64,000 bases of DNA from DATAOG01 sp963840925 (GCA_963840925.1 CAWJAY010000020.1:48143-112142), one strand, 5' to 3'. Shown: positions 7,767 through 16,329, counted from the first letter of the stretch. A program made the numbers and translations. Notes: a model not told the origin generated them from the letters alone.

Positions 7767-8237
7767 ATGCAACAGCACCAAGGCCAAAATCTATCGCAGC
7801 GCTTCCAACAATACCGGCCGAGCAAGACGGCGCTCTTCTGGTCCTGTGGGGGGTGCGTCGTCCTCGCCACCATCGTTGGCTTCTCCTGGGGTGGCTGGAC
7901 GACCGGCGGCACGGCCCAGGAGATGGCGGAAAATGCGGCCGCGCAGGCGCGCCAGGAGCTGGCTGCGGTGGTCTGCGTCGACCGCTTCATGGCTGCGCCG
8001 GACGTGGGGGTCCAGCTGACTGCGCTGAAGGACATTGAGAGCTCCTACGCGCAGAGCAAGTTCGTCGAGGACGGCGGCTGGGCGCTGATCGTGCCCGCCA
8101 GCAACCCGCCCGACCGCAAGGCGAGCGCTGATGACCGCAAGGCGGCCGGGCTGTGCGCCGGGGAGCTCGCGAAGCGCGAGATTGCCGCGCCGGGCAAAGC
8201 CGCGCAGGCCGGCCACGGCGCGACCCAGGCGCAATAG
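7767..8237 (+). CDS. conserved membrane-anchored hypothetical protein
   Basis: A 156-residue protein with one N-terminal membrane helix (ALFWSCGGCVVLATIVGFSW), the motif GGWTTGGTAQEMA and a periplasmic-looking domain (AVVCVDRFMAAPDVGVQLTA, then SYAQSKFVEDGGWALI). The pattern WSCGGC followed by GGW-TGGTA recurs in uncharacterised alphaproteobacterial proteins. AGAGAGG lies 6 bases before ATG 7767. The last 30 residues are Ala/Lys/Gln-rich and probably disordered. Convergent with the secreted-protein gene at 8371-8787. Confidence 0.7.
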   Translation: MQQHQGQNLSQRFQQYRPSKTALFWSCGGCVVLATIVGFSWGGWTTGGTAQEMAENAAAQARQELAAVVCVDRFMAAPDVGVQLTALKDIESSYAQSKFVEDGGWALIVPASNPPDRKASADDRKAAGLCAGELAKREIAAPGKAAQAGHGATQAQ

Positions 8238-8262
8238 CGGCACGCGCGCTGCCGCTACGCGC

Positions 8263-8285
8263 GAGGCGGCACACGCCGCCGCCTC
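8263..8285. terminator. bidirectional hairpin between convergent genes
   Basis: GAGGCGGC and GCCGCCTC form a perfect 8-bp stem with a 7-base loop between the gene ending at 8237 and the minus-strand gene ending at 8371. It can serve both. Confidence 0.5.
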
Positions 8286-8370
8286 GGACCCGCCCTTGGA
8301 ATGGTTCGAGTTCGTCAGGGCCTCTGAGGTTGCGGCGACCGCTGCCGCCCGCTAAAGCGCGGGTCGATCG

Positions 8371-8787
8371 TCAGCGCTCCCGGAAGCGGCGCTCGGCATC
8401 CCCGATCTGACGTTCGATGATCGGGTTGAGGATCGTGCCGAGGGCAGGCAGCTTGGCAAGGGCCGAGCGGCCCTCCCGCGTGGCGGCGAAGGACGCCAGC
8501 GCCGTCAGCTCGCTGGCCTCAAACAGGTCGACCATCGCGCTGATGGCGTAGAAACGGGTCATATCGAAATCCACCTCCCTGGTGATGAACTCGATGAACG
8601 CCTCTCGCTCCGCTGCCGGGACGTTGGCGGCTCTCCGGGTCGCGGCCTTCTCGATCAACAAAGGATAGTCGACCACGCGGGCATAGGCTTCCGCCGCCGA
8701 CCGCCGGTCGCTTTGCGCGCTCGCCGGGATATTGAGCAAGGCCAAAGCAAGGGCGAGCGCGCCGAGAAACCAGGACCGTTTGAGCAT
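8371..8787 (-). CDS. secreted protein, DUF2059-like
   Basis: From ATG 8787 (138 residues) the protein has a clear signal peptide (MLKRSWFLGALALALALLNI, then PASAQS) and a mature helical domain with LLIEKAATRRAANVPAAERE, then FYAISAMVDLFEASELTALA, then ATREGRSALAKL. The pattern of helices ending in FEASELTALASFAATREG resembles DUF2059-type periplasmic proteins. A longer frame starts 20 codons upstream, but GGGGGAAGG sits just before 8787, which decides the start. Function unknown. Confidence 0.7.
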   Translation of the reverse strand: MLKRSWFLGALALALALLNIPASAQSDRRSAAEAYARVVDYPLLIEKAATRRAANVPAAEREAFIEFITREVDFDMTRFYAISAMVDLFEASELTALASFAATREGRSALAKLPALGTILNPIIERQIGDAERRFRER

Positions 8788-9442
8788 CAACCGACCTTCC
8801 CCCTCACCCGGATGAACATGCACAAGAATGCGCGTCTGACGCCCCAAGGTCGACTCCTGCGGGTGCAGCGGATCACGGAGCAGGGCTGGACGGTTGCGCC
8901 GACCAGGCGTCCATGTAGCTCGAGGTCCGCCTCAACTGTGTTCGCCTTGCTGTCATGGGCGAGGTAGCATCCCAGTGGTACCAGAAGTGGCCATTCATCC
9001 GTCGGCGCGTGGCGGTATCGGCATAGGGCAGGTGCCACTGGCCAGGGTACAAGGCGAAGGGGGTGCTTGCCTGTATTGCTTTCCATATGCGCTCGGCGAC
9101 ACGTCCTCACCCGGTCATAGCAGAAGGCCTCAAACGGAGAACTGCAAGTGGGCTGGCTTGTGGGTTGGGAGCGACAGTTTGGCCGGAGATCGCTAGATTC
9201 CAGGGCCTTGGGGGGACCCTCCGCCACGCACCCTGTGTATCCCAGAGTGCCGTTTCCTTCAGCGCGAAAACCTCCGAGTTTCCGCGGGTTGAGTCGCTGC
9301 ATACGGTCGCCGAGACTGCGAGCAGCAGGCGATGGCGGCCGGTTTGGGCGTCGTCTCCGTCCACGGCTTGGCACGGTCCGGTTCCCTGTTCCGGGCAGTT
9401 CTGCAGGCAATCCGATTGCAAATGCCCTCTGGTCCGCCGTGA
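8788..9442. other. stretch without a recognised gene
   Basis: About 650 bases left of the IS256 element. Both strands have open frames, but none shows a signal peptide, known motif or convincing start. This is the sequence into which the IS256 element inserted. Confidence 0.4.
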
Positions 9443-9450
9443 CAATGGCG

Positions 9451-10807
9451 GGTCGTGTCGCGAGGTTGGTGGAAATTGGATGAGGCGGCGTAGGTTCCGA
9501 TTGGCAAGATCGAGAAGGAACCCACGCCATGAAGGAAGTTACGCCAACCGTGCTGGCAGGGCCATCGCCGTTCGTCAGCAGCGACTGGTTCGATCCGTTG
9601 GAGGAGGCGGTCCGTGGTCAGGTCCGCTCGTTCATCGAGGAGCTGCTGGAGGAGGAGCTGGAAGGCTCGCTCGGCCGTGGGCGTTACGAGCGAGGAGCGG
9701 TCTGCACTGGTCGGCGCCACGGGCACCGGCCGCGCCAGCTGGTCACCACCTTCGGCCTGCTGACGCTCTCGGTGCCGCGCGCTCGTCTGCGCGACGAGGC
9801 TGGCGAGCAGGAATGGAAGAGCGACTTGCTGCCCGCTTACAAGCGGCTCTCCCATCGCGCCGAGGCCTTGATCGCCGAGGTCTACCTCGCCGGCATGAAC
9901 ACCCGCCGGGCGCGGCGAGCGTTGGCCAGGTTGTTCGAGGGCCATGTGGGCAAGGACGTGGTCAGCCGGGCCTGGCAGAAGACCCGCTCGGCCTGGCAGG
10001 CCTGGCAGGAGCGTGATCTTGCCGGCGACGACATTGTGCGGCTGATCCTCGACGGCACCGTGGTCAAGGTCCGGCTCGATCGCAAGGCCACGGCCATCTC
10101 GCTGCTGATTGCCCTGGGTGTCCGCCGCGACGGCCAGAAGGTGGTGCTCGCCATCAAGAACATGGGTGGCGAAAGCGAGGCCGCGTGGCGGGCCATGCTG
10201 GACGACCTGACCAGCCGTGGGCTCGGCCGACCCGAATTGGTGATCGTCGACGGCGGCAAAGGCCTGGAAGCGGCGCTCGCCAGCCTGTGGGACGATGTGC
10301 CGGTTCAGCGCTGCACCGTGCACAAGGAGCGCAATCTGCTCGCCCACGCGCCGAAGCACCTGCACGACGAGATCAAGGCCGACTTCAACCACATGATGAA
10401 CGCCAAGGCCGCCGCCGAGGTCGTAGTCCGGCGTAAGGCGTTCCTGGCCAAGTGGAAGCTTCGCTGCCGGTCGGTCGCGACGAGCTTGGAAGAAGCCGGC
10501 GAGCGCCTGTTCACGTTCGTGCGCTACCCGCCCGAGCAGTGGCGCTCGGTGAGGACCACGAACGCGATCGAGCGCCTGCACGAGGAGTTCAAGCGGAGAA
10601 TCAAGACGCAGTGCCTGCTGCCCTGTGCCGAGACCGCCGCCATGCTGTTCTGGGCGCTGTTGGCGTCCGGTCAGATCACCATGCGCCGGGTCGACGGCTG
10701 GCAGACCCTCGAGCGCTCGCCCACCGATCTTGACTTCGCCGCCTGATGCCGACCACCATGCCTTCGGACCCGCGCCGCCGAATTTCCACCACCTTCGCGA
10801 CACGACC
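9451..10807 (+). mobile_element. IS256-family insertion sequence, complete
   Basis: The 1357-bp element is bounded by 27-bp inverted repeats (9451-9477 and 10781-10807, 25 of 27 matching; outer end GGTCGTGTCGCGA). It is flanked by a perfect 8-bp target duplication CAATGGCG at 9443-9450 and 10808-10815. Its single gene (9529-10746) is an intact transposase. The exact duplication indicates a simple, fairly recent transposition. Confidence 0.92.
9529..10746 (+). CDS. IS256-family (mutator-type) transposase
   Basis: A 405-residue DDE transposase of normal length. It has the N-terminal DNA-binding region with ELLEEELEGSLGRGRYERG, and the catalytic pattern: first Asp in LILDGTVVKVRLD, second in VIVDGGKGLEAAL, the C/H region VPVQRCTVHKERNLL and the Glu in ERLHEEFKRRIKTQ near residue 355. 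The frame is intact, so the element is probably active. ATG 9529 lies 51 bases inside the left repeat. Confidence 0.95.
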   Translation: MKEVTPTVLAGPSPFVSSDWFDPLEEAVRGQVRSFIEELLEEELEGSLGRGRYERGAVCTGRRHGHRPRQLVTTFGLLTLSVPRARLRDEAGEQEWKSDLLPAYKRLSHRAEALIAEVYLAGMNTRRARRALARLFEGHVGKDVVSRAWQKTRSAWQAWQERDLAGDDIVRLILDGTVVKVRLDRKATAISLLIALGVRRDGQKVVLAIKNMGGESEAAWRAMLDDLTSRGLGRPELVIVDGGKGLEAALASLWDDVPVQRCTVHKERNLLAHAPKHLHDEIKADFNHMMNAKAAAEVVVRRKAFLAKWKLRCRSVATSLEEAGERLFTFVRYPPEQWRSVRTTNAIERLHEEFKRRIKTQCLLPCAETAAMLFWALLASGQITMRRVDGWQTLERSPTDLDFAA

Positions 10808-10815
10808 CAATGGCG

Positions 10816-10973
10816 TCAAAGCCCGGGTTCCCGATGGTTTGCACCGGTCATTCCCCGGGCGAGCGAGCAGGAATGTCTTTGAGCGTGCAGGGAAACTTCA
10901 GGGACGAGCAGGGAGGCGGATCGTCGGAAGAGGGAAGGGTGTGAGCGGGCTGTCAAAGCCGAGCCAGCGGGCT
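10816..10973. other. short spacer between two insertion sequences
   Basis: About 160 bases between the IS256 target duplication and the left end of the IS6 remnant. No gene or motif recognised. Confidence 0.4.
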
Positions 10974-11500
10974 GGCATTGTCAAGCAAATTGGCTTGAGC
11001 CCGGACCGGGTCATCCATAGCCTGCGGCGATGCGCAATCCCATCCGCTGCTTCAACAGCTCGCCGGAGGTGGTCCCGCCTCACGGGTGATGATGTATGTC
11101 CGGTATCCCCTCTCGCTGCGGCAGGTCGAAGATCTGCTGTTCGAGCGCGGGATCGATCTCTGCCACGAGACCGTGCGGTCGTGGTGGAACCGCTTCGGTC
11201 CGATGTTCGCCGCGGCGGTCCGCAAGCGACGCGTTCAGAACCAGGCGTATTCCCGCTGGCGTTGGCATCTGGACGAGGTGTTTGTCCGGATCAGTGGCGA
11301 GACGCACTATCTATGGCGGGCCGTTGATCACGAGGGTGAGGTGCTCGAGGTGTTCGCCACAAAGAGCCGGGATCGGCGGGCTGCGCTGAAGTTTCCGAAA
11401 CGAGCGCTGAAGCGCTATGGCCGGCCACTCACCATCGTGACGGACCGGCTTCGCTCCTACGGTGCCGCGATGAAAGCCATCGGCATCGTGGCGCGCCAGC
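10974..11500 (+). mobile_element. IS6-family element remnant, right end missing
   Basis: GGCATTGTCAAGCAAATTGG at 10974 resembles the IS6-type terminal repeat (GGCnCTGTTGCAAA). The transposase runs to about 11500 and is then replaced abruptly by the YddA/SbmA-type gene on the other strand. About a third of the transposase and the right terminal repeat are absent, so the element cannot move by itself. Confidence 0.7.
11030..11500 (+). pseudogene. IS6-family transposase, frameshifted and truncated
   Basis: ATG 11030 opens MRNPIRCFNSSPEVV, the normal start for this family. Two extra bases near 11073-11086 (runs CCC and GGG) shift the frame, after which MMYVRYPLSLRQVEDLLFER, then GIDLCHETVRSWWNRFGP, the first catalytic Asp in WRWHLDEVFVRISGE and the second in TIVTDRLRSYGAAM follow. 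The frame breaks at about residue 155; the Glu of the DDE triad is missing. Complete relatives have about 230 residues. Confidence 0.8.
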
Positions 11501-11813
11501 AATCTGGAGGATCTGGCGGAACCAGAGCCGGTAGACCGCGATCACGATGAAGAAGAAGGCAAGGACCACGAAATAACGCAGCTCGGTCCAGAACGCCTCG
11601 ACGTTCTTGTCGTGCAGCGCATTGAAGAAGCGGGCGTTCCAGTCGTTGAAGAGCTTGGTGATGTAGACCAGCACGACGCCCGCTGCCGAGCACGATCGCG
11701 AGCAGGCCGCGGGCGCTCCAGCGCTCCTCGGACCAGAAGTAGGGCGCCGTCAGCTTCCAGAGCTTGGCGAGAAACCCGTGGGCGGCGGCCAGCCGAGTGC
11801 TCAGCTTGCGCAT
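11501..11813 (-). pseudogene. YddA/SbmA-type ABC transporter, 5' fragment
   Basis: From ATG 11813 the protein begins MRKLSTRLAAAHGFLAKLWK, then LTAPYFWSEERWSARGLLAI, the usual start of fused SbmA/BacA-like ABC transporters. After a one-base frame break near 11690-11700 it continues as LVYITKLFNDWNARFFNALH and ELRYFVVLAFFFIVIAVYRL, two membrane helices. At 11500/11501 it ends in the IS6 remnant. Some 100 of about 570-600 residues remain and the ATPase domain is absent. Confidence 0.75.
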
Positions 11814-11937
11814 CGCGGGTCCCGCACCTCAGCCATCGCTCCACACCTCAACCGGGCGCGACCGCGCCAGAGTTAACCGAACCTTGCCGCGCCAAGGCTA
11901 ATGAACGGTTAACGGCAGGGAGCGATTCCCCGGCGGC

Positions 11938-12888
11938 CTACCACGCCGACCAGAAGAGCACCATGCCGATCAGCATGATCAGCAGGGCGCCGCCATAGTC
12001 GCTGGCCATGGCGACTGCCGCACTGCGGCCCCTGCCCGAGCGCTCGAGCCGAGCCGCGACGGTGGTGCGGGCGACGATGCTGAGCATGCCGAGTGCGCCC
12101 ATCGTGATCGCCATGCCGGCGGCGATCGCCAGCACCAGCAGCAGCCCCGGCAGCAGGATGTCGTTGGCGAGCGCATAGAGCAGGATCAGCACAGCTCCCG
12201 TGCACGGCACGAGGCCGACCCCGAGTGACAGCGCGCCCTGCTGGGCGCGGCCGGCGACCCCGTCGCCGGCACCGTGCTGGTGGCCGTGGCCATGATCGTG
12301 GCCGCAGTCGCGCCCGACCTCGATGCCGGCGCGCCGCAGCCGCGAGCGCCGGATCGCCTGCGCCAGCATCGCGGCGCCGATCAGCGCGATCAGGCCGTAG
12401 CTGGTCAGCCGCACGCCCGCGACCTCGGCCGGGGCGCCGCGGAACGCCTGGCGCAGCACGAGATCGGCGAGCGCCACCACGACGATCGCCGACAGCACGT
12501 GGCACGCCGCGATCTGTAAGCCCATCAGCAGCCCGCGCCCGATCCGGGCGTCGCGGGCAAGGAAATAGGTCGCGACGACGACCTTGCCGTGGCCCGGCCC
12601 CAGCGCATGCACGACCCCGTAGGCGAACGCCAGCAGCAGTCCGATCAGCAGCGGGACCGCGGTCTCGCCGTCGCGGATCGCCTTCATGTGCTTAGCGATC
12701 AGGCGGTTGCTCTCGCGCTGAAAGGTGAGCAGCGCCCTGCCAACCGCCGCCACCGGGCCAGTCGCCCGCGCGACCGCGGGCCGATCCTCGGATCTGGTAG
12801 AACCCTGGCTGGTGAACGGGTCGGCCTGCGCCAGCGCGCAGCCGAGCAGCAACAGGAGGAGCAGACAGCGGCCAAGTATCCCGGCCAT
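11938..12888 (-). CDS. NicO-family nickel/cobalt (metal) transporter
   Basis: A 316-residue inner-membrane transporter of the NicO/RcnA family. It has a signal-like N-terminus, about six membrane helices, the family motif HALGPGHGKVVVATYFL near residue 95, and a cytoplasmic His-rich loop CGHDHGHGHQHG (about residues 195-206) that can bind divalent metal. GLVPCTGAVLILLYAL marks the second half. It follows the DUF1007 gene by two bases, a pairing common in metal-responsive operons, and lies downstream of the zinc ABC genes. Its cargo may be Ni, Co or Zn; the direction cannot be read from sequence. Confidence 0.88.
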   Translation of the reverse strand: MAGILGRCLLLLLLLGCALAQADPFTSQGSTRSEDRPAVARATGPVAAVGRALLTFQRESNRLIAKHMKAIRDGETAVPLLIGLLLAFAYGVVHALGPGHGKVVVATYFLARDARIGRGLLMGLQIAACHVLSAIVVVALADLVLRQAFRGAPAEVAGVRLTSYGLIALIGAAMLAQAIRRSRLRRAGIEVGRDCGHDHGHGHQHGAGDGVAGRAQQGALSLGVGLVPCTGAVLILLYALANDILLPGLLLVLAIAAGMAITMGALGMLSIVARTTVAARLERSGRGRSAAVAMASDYGGALLIMLIGMVLFWSAW

Positions 12889-12890
12889 GA

Positions 12891-13499
12891 TCAGCTGGTC
12901 GCGCAGTTGAGCCTGATCGCGAGTGGGTAGACCATGCCGAAATAGATCGGGGTGTCGACATCCTCCTTGATGTCGAAGGTGCAGACCCCGCTCGGCGACC
13001 CCGAGAAGCGGACCGGATCGTTCTCGTCCAGCAGCACCTCGACATAGTATTCCGGATCGTAGATGCCGACCACCAGCGTCTGCGCGGCCGGCTCGACCAC
13101 CGCCGGCAGCGTCAGCGTGAAGTCGTAGCTGAGAACGCCATCCACGATCGTCGCCTGGAAATCTTCGACCTGATCGAGCGGCAACGGGTCACCATCAACC
13201 CGCAGGTGGGTAAAGTAGCCATACTCCCGGAGCTTGGAGAACGCGGCGGCCTGAACCGATGCCGTCTCGGGCTGGTCGAACGCGCCGTTGCCGTCCCGGT
13301 CGTGCTCCTGGATCACGAACGAACTGAAGATCTCATCGAAGCTCCAGTGGTGGTGAATGCCGACCAACTGCCGCTCCTTGAAAAGGAACGTGGTGACGTC
13401 GGTGATCCAGACGTGCGGGTGCGCGGCCGCCGGGCCGGACTGGCCGATCAAGCCCAACGCAACCGTCGCGCTTAAGGCGCTCCAGCAACACCGTAGCAT
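12891..13499 (-). CDS. DUF1007 periplasmic protein, zinc-operon partner
   Basis: From ATG 13499 the 202-residue protein has a signal peptide (MLRCCWSALSATVALGLIGQ, then SGPAAA) and then AHPHVWI, leaving a His-Pro-His near the mature N-terminus. HHHWSFDEIFSSFV and an EF-hand-like loop DRDGNGAFDQPE follow. DUF1007 proteins are usually next to NicO or zinc transporters and are thought to handle metal in the periplasm. A longer frame to 13541 would need a TTG start before the signal. It sits between the ZnuA-like gene (106 bases upstream) and the NicO gene. Confidence 0.85.
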   Translation of the reverse strand: MLRCCWSALSATVALGLIGQSGPAAAHPHVWITDVTTFLFKERQLVGIHHHWSFDEIFSSFVIQEHDRDGNGAFDQPETASVQAAAFSKLREYGYFTHLRVDGDPLPLDQVEDFQATIVDGVLSYDFTLTLPAVVEPAAQTLVVGIYDPEYYVEVLLDENDPVRFSGSPSGVCTFDIKEDVDTPIYFGMVYPLAIRLNCATS

Positions 13500-13605
13500 C
13501 AGCGGTGCCGACGCGGCATCACGTCTCTCCACAGTGACCAACTATCTGCCGACAGCATAGCAAAAACGCTGCTGCAAAACCAACGAGCCCTTCGGTCACC
13601 ATGCC

Positions 13606-14547
13606 TCAGGCAGGCTCGCTGAGCATGGCCGCTTTCAGCAGCGGCAGGTTGTGCCTGAACATGTCGAGGTAGGTCGGCGCCGGGCCGTCGGGCTTGGAGA
13701 GCGCATCGGCGTAGAGCGTGCCGCCGATCACGGCACCGGTCTCGCGGGCGATCTGCTCGACCAGGCGCGGGCTCAGCGCATTCTCGAGGAACAGAACCTT
13801 GATGTGCTCGCGGCGGATCTGGTCGATCAGCCGCTTCAGGTCGGCGGCCGAGGGCTCGGCATCCTCGCTGACCCCCTGGGGCGCTACGAAGTCGATGCCG
13901 TAAGCGGCGCCGAAATAGCCGAACGCGTCGTGCGAGGTGACGACCTTGCGCCGCGCCGGCGACACCTCGGCAATCTCGCTCCGCACCTGGTCGTCGAGCG
14001 CGGCGATCGCCGTCAGATACTGCTGGGCGGCGGCTTGGTAGTCGGCGGCGTGGGCCGGATCGGCGCTGGCCAGCGCGCGCTCGAGGTTGACCACATAGCG
14101 ATGACCGTTCGTCAGGTCCTGCCAGGCATGGGGGTCGGTCACGGTGGTGCCGTCCTCAGCCATCTGGCGCGGCTCGACGCCCTCGCTGGCGACCAGCACC
14201 GGCCCTCGGTAGCCGGACGCCTGGATCAGCCGGTCCAGCCAGCCTTCCAGCCCGAGACCATTGACCACGACCAGGTCGGCTTCGTTCAGCGCCCTGGCGT
14301 GGGCCGGAGTCGGCTCGAAGGCGTGGGCGTCGCCATCCGCCCCGATGAGCGTGGTCAGCGCAACGTGCTCGCCACCGACCTGCTCGACCATGTCGCCGAG
14401 GATTGAGATTGTGGCCACGACCTTGAGCTTGCCCGACGGCGCAGCGTGGAGCGGAACCGGGACGACGATCAGGGCCGCACCCGAGATCGCCAGCCTCAGC
14501 AGGATACGGCGATGCATCAGCGAGTTCCCCGTGCTGTTCGAGGTCAT
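13606..14547 (-). CDS. znuA: zinc-type ABC transporter substrate-binding protein
   Basis: A 313-residue cluster A-I metal-binding protein. A signal sequence (RRILLRLAISGAALIVVPVP) precedes KLKVVATISILGDMVEQVGG. The four ligand positions read H (GDAHAFEPTP), H (TDPHAWQDL), H (TSHDAFGYFG) and D (GTLYADALSK). A third-position His rather than Glu is the zinc pattern; manganese proteins such as PsaA have Glu. There is no long His-rich loop. The ATG overlaps the permease stop by four bases. A second ATG 10 codons in (MHRRIL) is an alternative start. Confidence 0.88.
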   Translation of the reverse strand: MTSNSTGNSLMHRRILLRLAISGAALIVVPVPLHAAPSGKLKVVATISILGDMVEQVGGEHVALTTLIGADGDAHAFEPTPAHARALNEADLVVVNGLGLEGWLDRLIQASGYRGPVLVASEGVEPRQMAEDGTTVTDPHAWQDLTNGHRYVVNLERALASADPAHAADYQAAAQQYLTAIAALDDQVRSEIAEVSPARRKVVTSHDAFGYFGAAYGIDFVAPQGVSEDAEPSAADLKRLIDQIRREHIKVLFLENALSPRLVEQIARETGAVIGGTLYADALSKPDGPAPTYLDMFRHNLPLLKAAMLSEPA

Positions 14548-15410
14548 GTGGACCGGAGCCGCAGCCCGCGGCTAAAGATGCCGCCCTGCGGCCCCACGAC
14601 CACGGACAGCACGTAGATGGCGCTCGCGGTCAGGATGATCGCCGGCCCCGAGGGCAGCGCGGCATGATAGGAGGCGAGCAGGCCGATCAGGCCTGAGAGC
14701 AGCCCGATCGCGCTGCTGGTCAGCGCCAGCGACCAGACCTCGCGCGCCCAAAAGCGCGCCGCGGCCGCCGGCACCATCATCAGGCCGACCGCCATCAGCG
14801 TGCCGAGCGCCTGGAAGCTAGCGACCAGGTTCAGGACCACGAGCACGAGAAAGATCGCGTGATAGAGCCCGCCGCCGACCCCGACCGCGCGCAGGTACAA
14901 CGGATCGAAGCATTCGGTGACCAGCGGCCGGTAGATCAGCGCGAGCGTCACCAGGGTCAGGCTGGACAGGCTGCCGACCAGCAGCAGCGCCTGGTCGTCG
15001 ACGGCGAGCACCGAGCCGAACAGCACGTTCAGCAGATCGACATTGCTGCCTCTGAGCGAGACGATCAGGACCCCGAGCGCCAGCGAGGTCAGGTAAAAAG
15101 CGGCAAAGGCCGCATCCTCGCGCAACGGCGTGAGCCGGGTCACGAGGCCCGCGAGCAGCGCCACGGCAAGCCCGGCGACCAGGCCGCCGAGGCTCATCGC
15201 GGAGAGCGACAGGCCGGCGAGGAGAAAGCCGACCGCGGCGCCGGGCAGGACCGCGTGGCCGAGCGCATCGCCCATCAGGCTCATCCGCCGCAGCAACAGG
15301 ATGATCCCGACCGGACCGCAGCCCATCGCAAGCGCCAGGCAGGCGACCAGCGCCCGGCGCATGAACTCGTAGCCGGCGAACGGCTCGATCAGGAGCGCGT
15401 AGGCGCTCAT
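14544..15410 (-). CDS. znuB: zinc/manganese ABC transporter permease
   Basis: A 288-residue ABC-3 family permease with about eight membrane helices (for example ALVACLALAMGCGPVGIILL and LTLVTLALIYRPLVTECFDP). The motif RRMSLMGDALGHAVLPGAAV is characteristic of ABC-3 permeases and FQALGTLMAVGLMMVPAAAA follows. It overlaps the ATPase stop and the binding-protein start by four bases each, so the three are translationally coupled. Confidence 0.9.
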   Translation of the reverse strand: MSAYALLIEPFAGYEFMRRALVACLALAMGCGPVGIILLLRRMSLMGDALGHAVLPGAAVGFLLAGLSLSAMSLGGLVAGLAVALLAGLVTRLTPLREDAAFAAFYLTSLALGVLIVSLRGSNVDLLNVLFGSVLAVDDQALLLVGSLSSLTLVTLALIYRPLVTECFDPLYLRAVGVGGGLYHAIFLVLVVLNLVASFQALGTLMAVGLMMVPAAAARFWAREVWSLALTSSAIGLLSGLIGLLASYHAALPSGPAIILTASAIYVLSVVVGPQGGIFSRGLRLRST

Positions 15411-16162
15411 GCCGAGCGGCGCAGCCGCTGGACCCCGGGACCGGCCGTGTGCGCATCGGGCAGGCCCCAGGCGCGCAGCAGATTGTCCGGGCTGAGCACC
15501 CGCTCCGTCGGCCCCCAGTCGATCACGGCATGGGCGAGCAGCAGCGTCTCGGGAAACTCGCTCCGCACCTGCTCGACCTGGTGGAGAACGACGACCACGG
15601 TCCGGCCGTCCTGGTGCCAGGCGCGGATGATCTCGAGCAGATCGGCCGTGGTCCGGGCATCGACCGCCGCGAACGGCTCATCGAGCAGCACGATCGGGCA
15701 GTCCTGGACGAGCAGGCGGGCAAACAGGACGCGCTGGAACTGGCCGGCGGAAAGCGTCCCGATCGGCCGCCTTGCGGCGCCCTCGAGCCCGACCATAGCC
15801 AGCGCCCGGGCCACGGCCTTGGCACCCGCCTGCCCGAGCGACCGCAAGGCGCCGCTCCGGCGCCAGTGGCCAAGGCCGACGACGTCCTGGACCGCGATCG
15901 GGAAGGTCCGGTCGACCTCGGAGCGCTGCGGCAGGTAGGCGACCTGACCGCGGTCGGCGCCGACCAGCTCGACCCGGCCGGCGCCGGGTGGCAAGAGGCT
16001 GGCGATCGCCTTCAAAAGCGTGGTCTTGCCGGCGCCGTTCGGACCCATGACCGCGGTCAGCGAGCCGGTCGCGAAGCTGCCCGTCACCTGCGACAGCGCG
16101 GGCTCGCGGCCATAGGCGACCGTAAGCTCGTACAGCCGGATCGCCGAGCTCAGGGCACTCAT
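15407..16162 (-). CDS. znuC: zinc ABC transporter ATP-binding protein
   Basis: A 251-residue ABC ATPase starting at ATG 16162. The Walker A GPNGAGKT is at residues 40-47, the Q-loop near YLPQRSEVD, the signature LSAGQ at 137-141, Walker B PIVLLDEPF near 156-164 and the switch His in VVVVLHQVEQV. This start overlaps the TGA of the 45-residue gene as ATGA; a GTG two codons earlier is less likely. It energises the permease encoded next, under the Zur-like site at 16313-16329. Confidence 0.9.
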   Translation of the reverse strand: MSALSSAIRLYELTVAYGREPALSQVTGSFATGSLTAVMGPNGAGKTTLLKAIASLLPPGAGRVELVGADRGQVAYLPQRSEVDRTFPIAVQDVVGLGHWRRSGALRSLGQAGAKAVARALAMVGLEGAARRPIGTLSAGQFQRVLFARLLVQDCPIVLLDEPFAAVDARTTADLLEIIRAWHQDGRTVVVVLHQVEQVRSEFPETLLLAHAVIDWGPTERVLSPDNLLRAWGLPDAHTAGPGVQRLRRSA

Positions 16163-16296
16163 CCCCACCAGCCGAGCACGCCGCCGATCGCGGCCCAGAG
16201 CACGACCAGCGCCGGGGCGACGACGGCCAGGCGGCCGAGGGCGCCCGCCGCGAGCGGGGTGACGGCCGACCCTTCCCGCCGCATCCGCTGGATCAT
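16159..16296 (-). CDS. 45-residue membrane protein leading the zinc operon
   Basis: ATG 16296 to TGA 16159 encodes a basic N-terminus (MIQRMRREGSAV) and one hydrophobic segment (AVVAPALVVLWAAIGGVLGW). Its stop overlaps the ATPase start (ATGA), so it is translated in the same operon and is the gene nearest the Zur-like operator. I recognise no family. It could be a small transporter subunit or regulator, but that is inference. Confidence 0.6.
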   Translation of the reverse strand: MIQRMRREGSAVTPLAAGALGRLAVVAPALVVLWAAIGGVLGWWG

Positions 16297-16312
16297 GCGC
16301 GCCTCCGACAGG

Positions 16313-16329
16313 ACGTTATACTATTACAT
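16313..16329 (-). promoter_or_regulatory. Zur-like operator upstream of the zinc operon
   Basis: ACGTTATACTATTACAT matches the known Zur core ATGTTATANTATAACAT in 15 of 17 positions counting N, and is nearly palindromic. It ends 17 bases from the ATG at 16296, in the right place to block transcription when zinc is plentiful. The flanking 30 bases are strikingly AT-rich for this genome. Confidence 0.7.
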
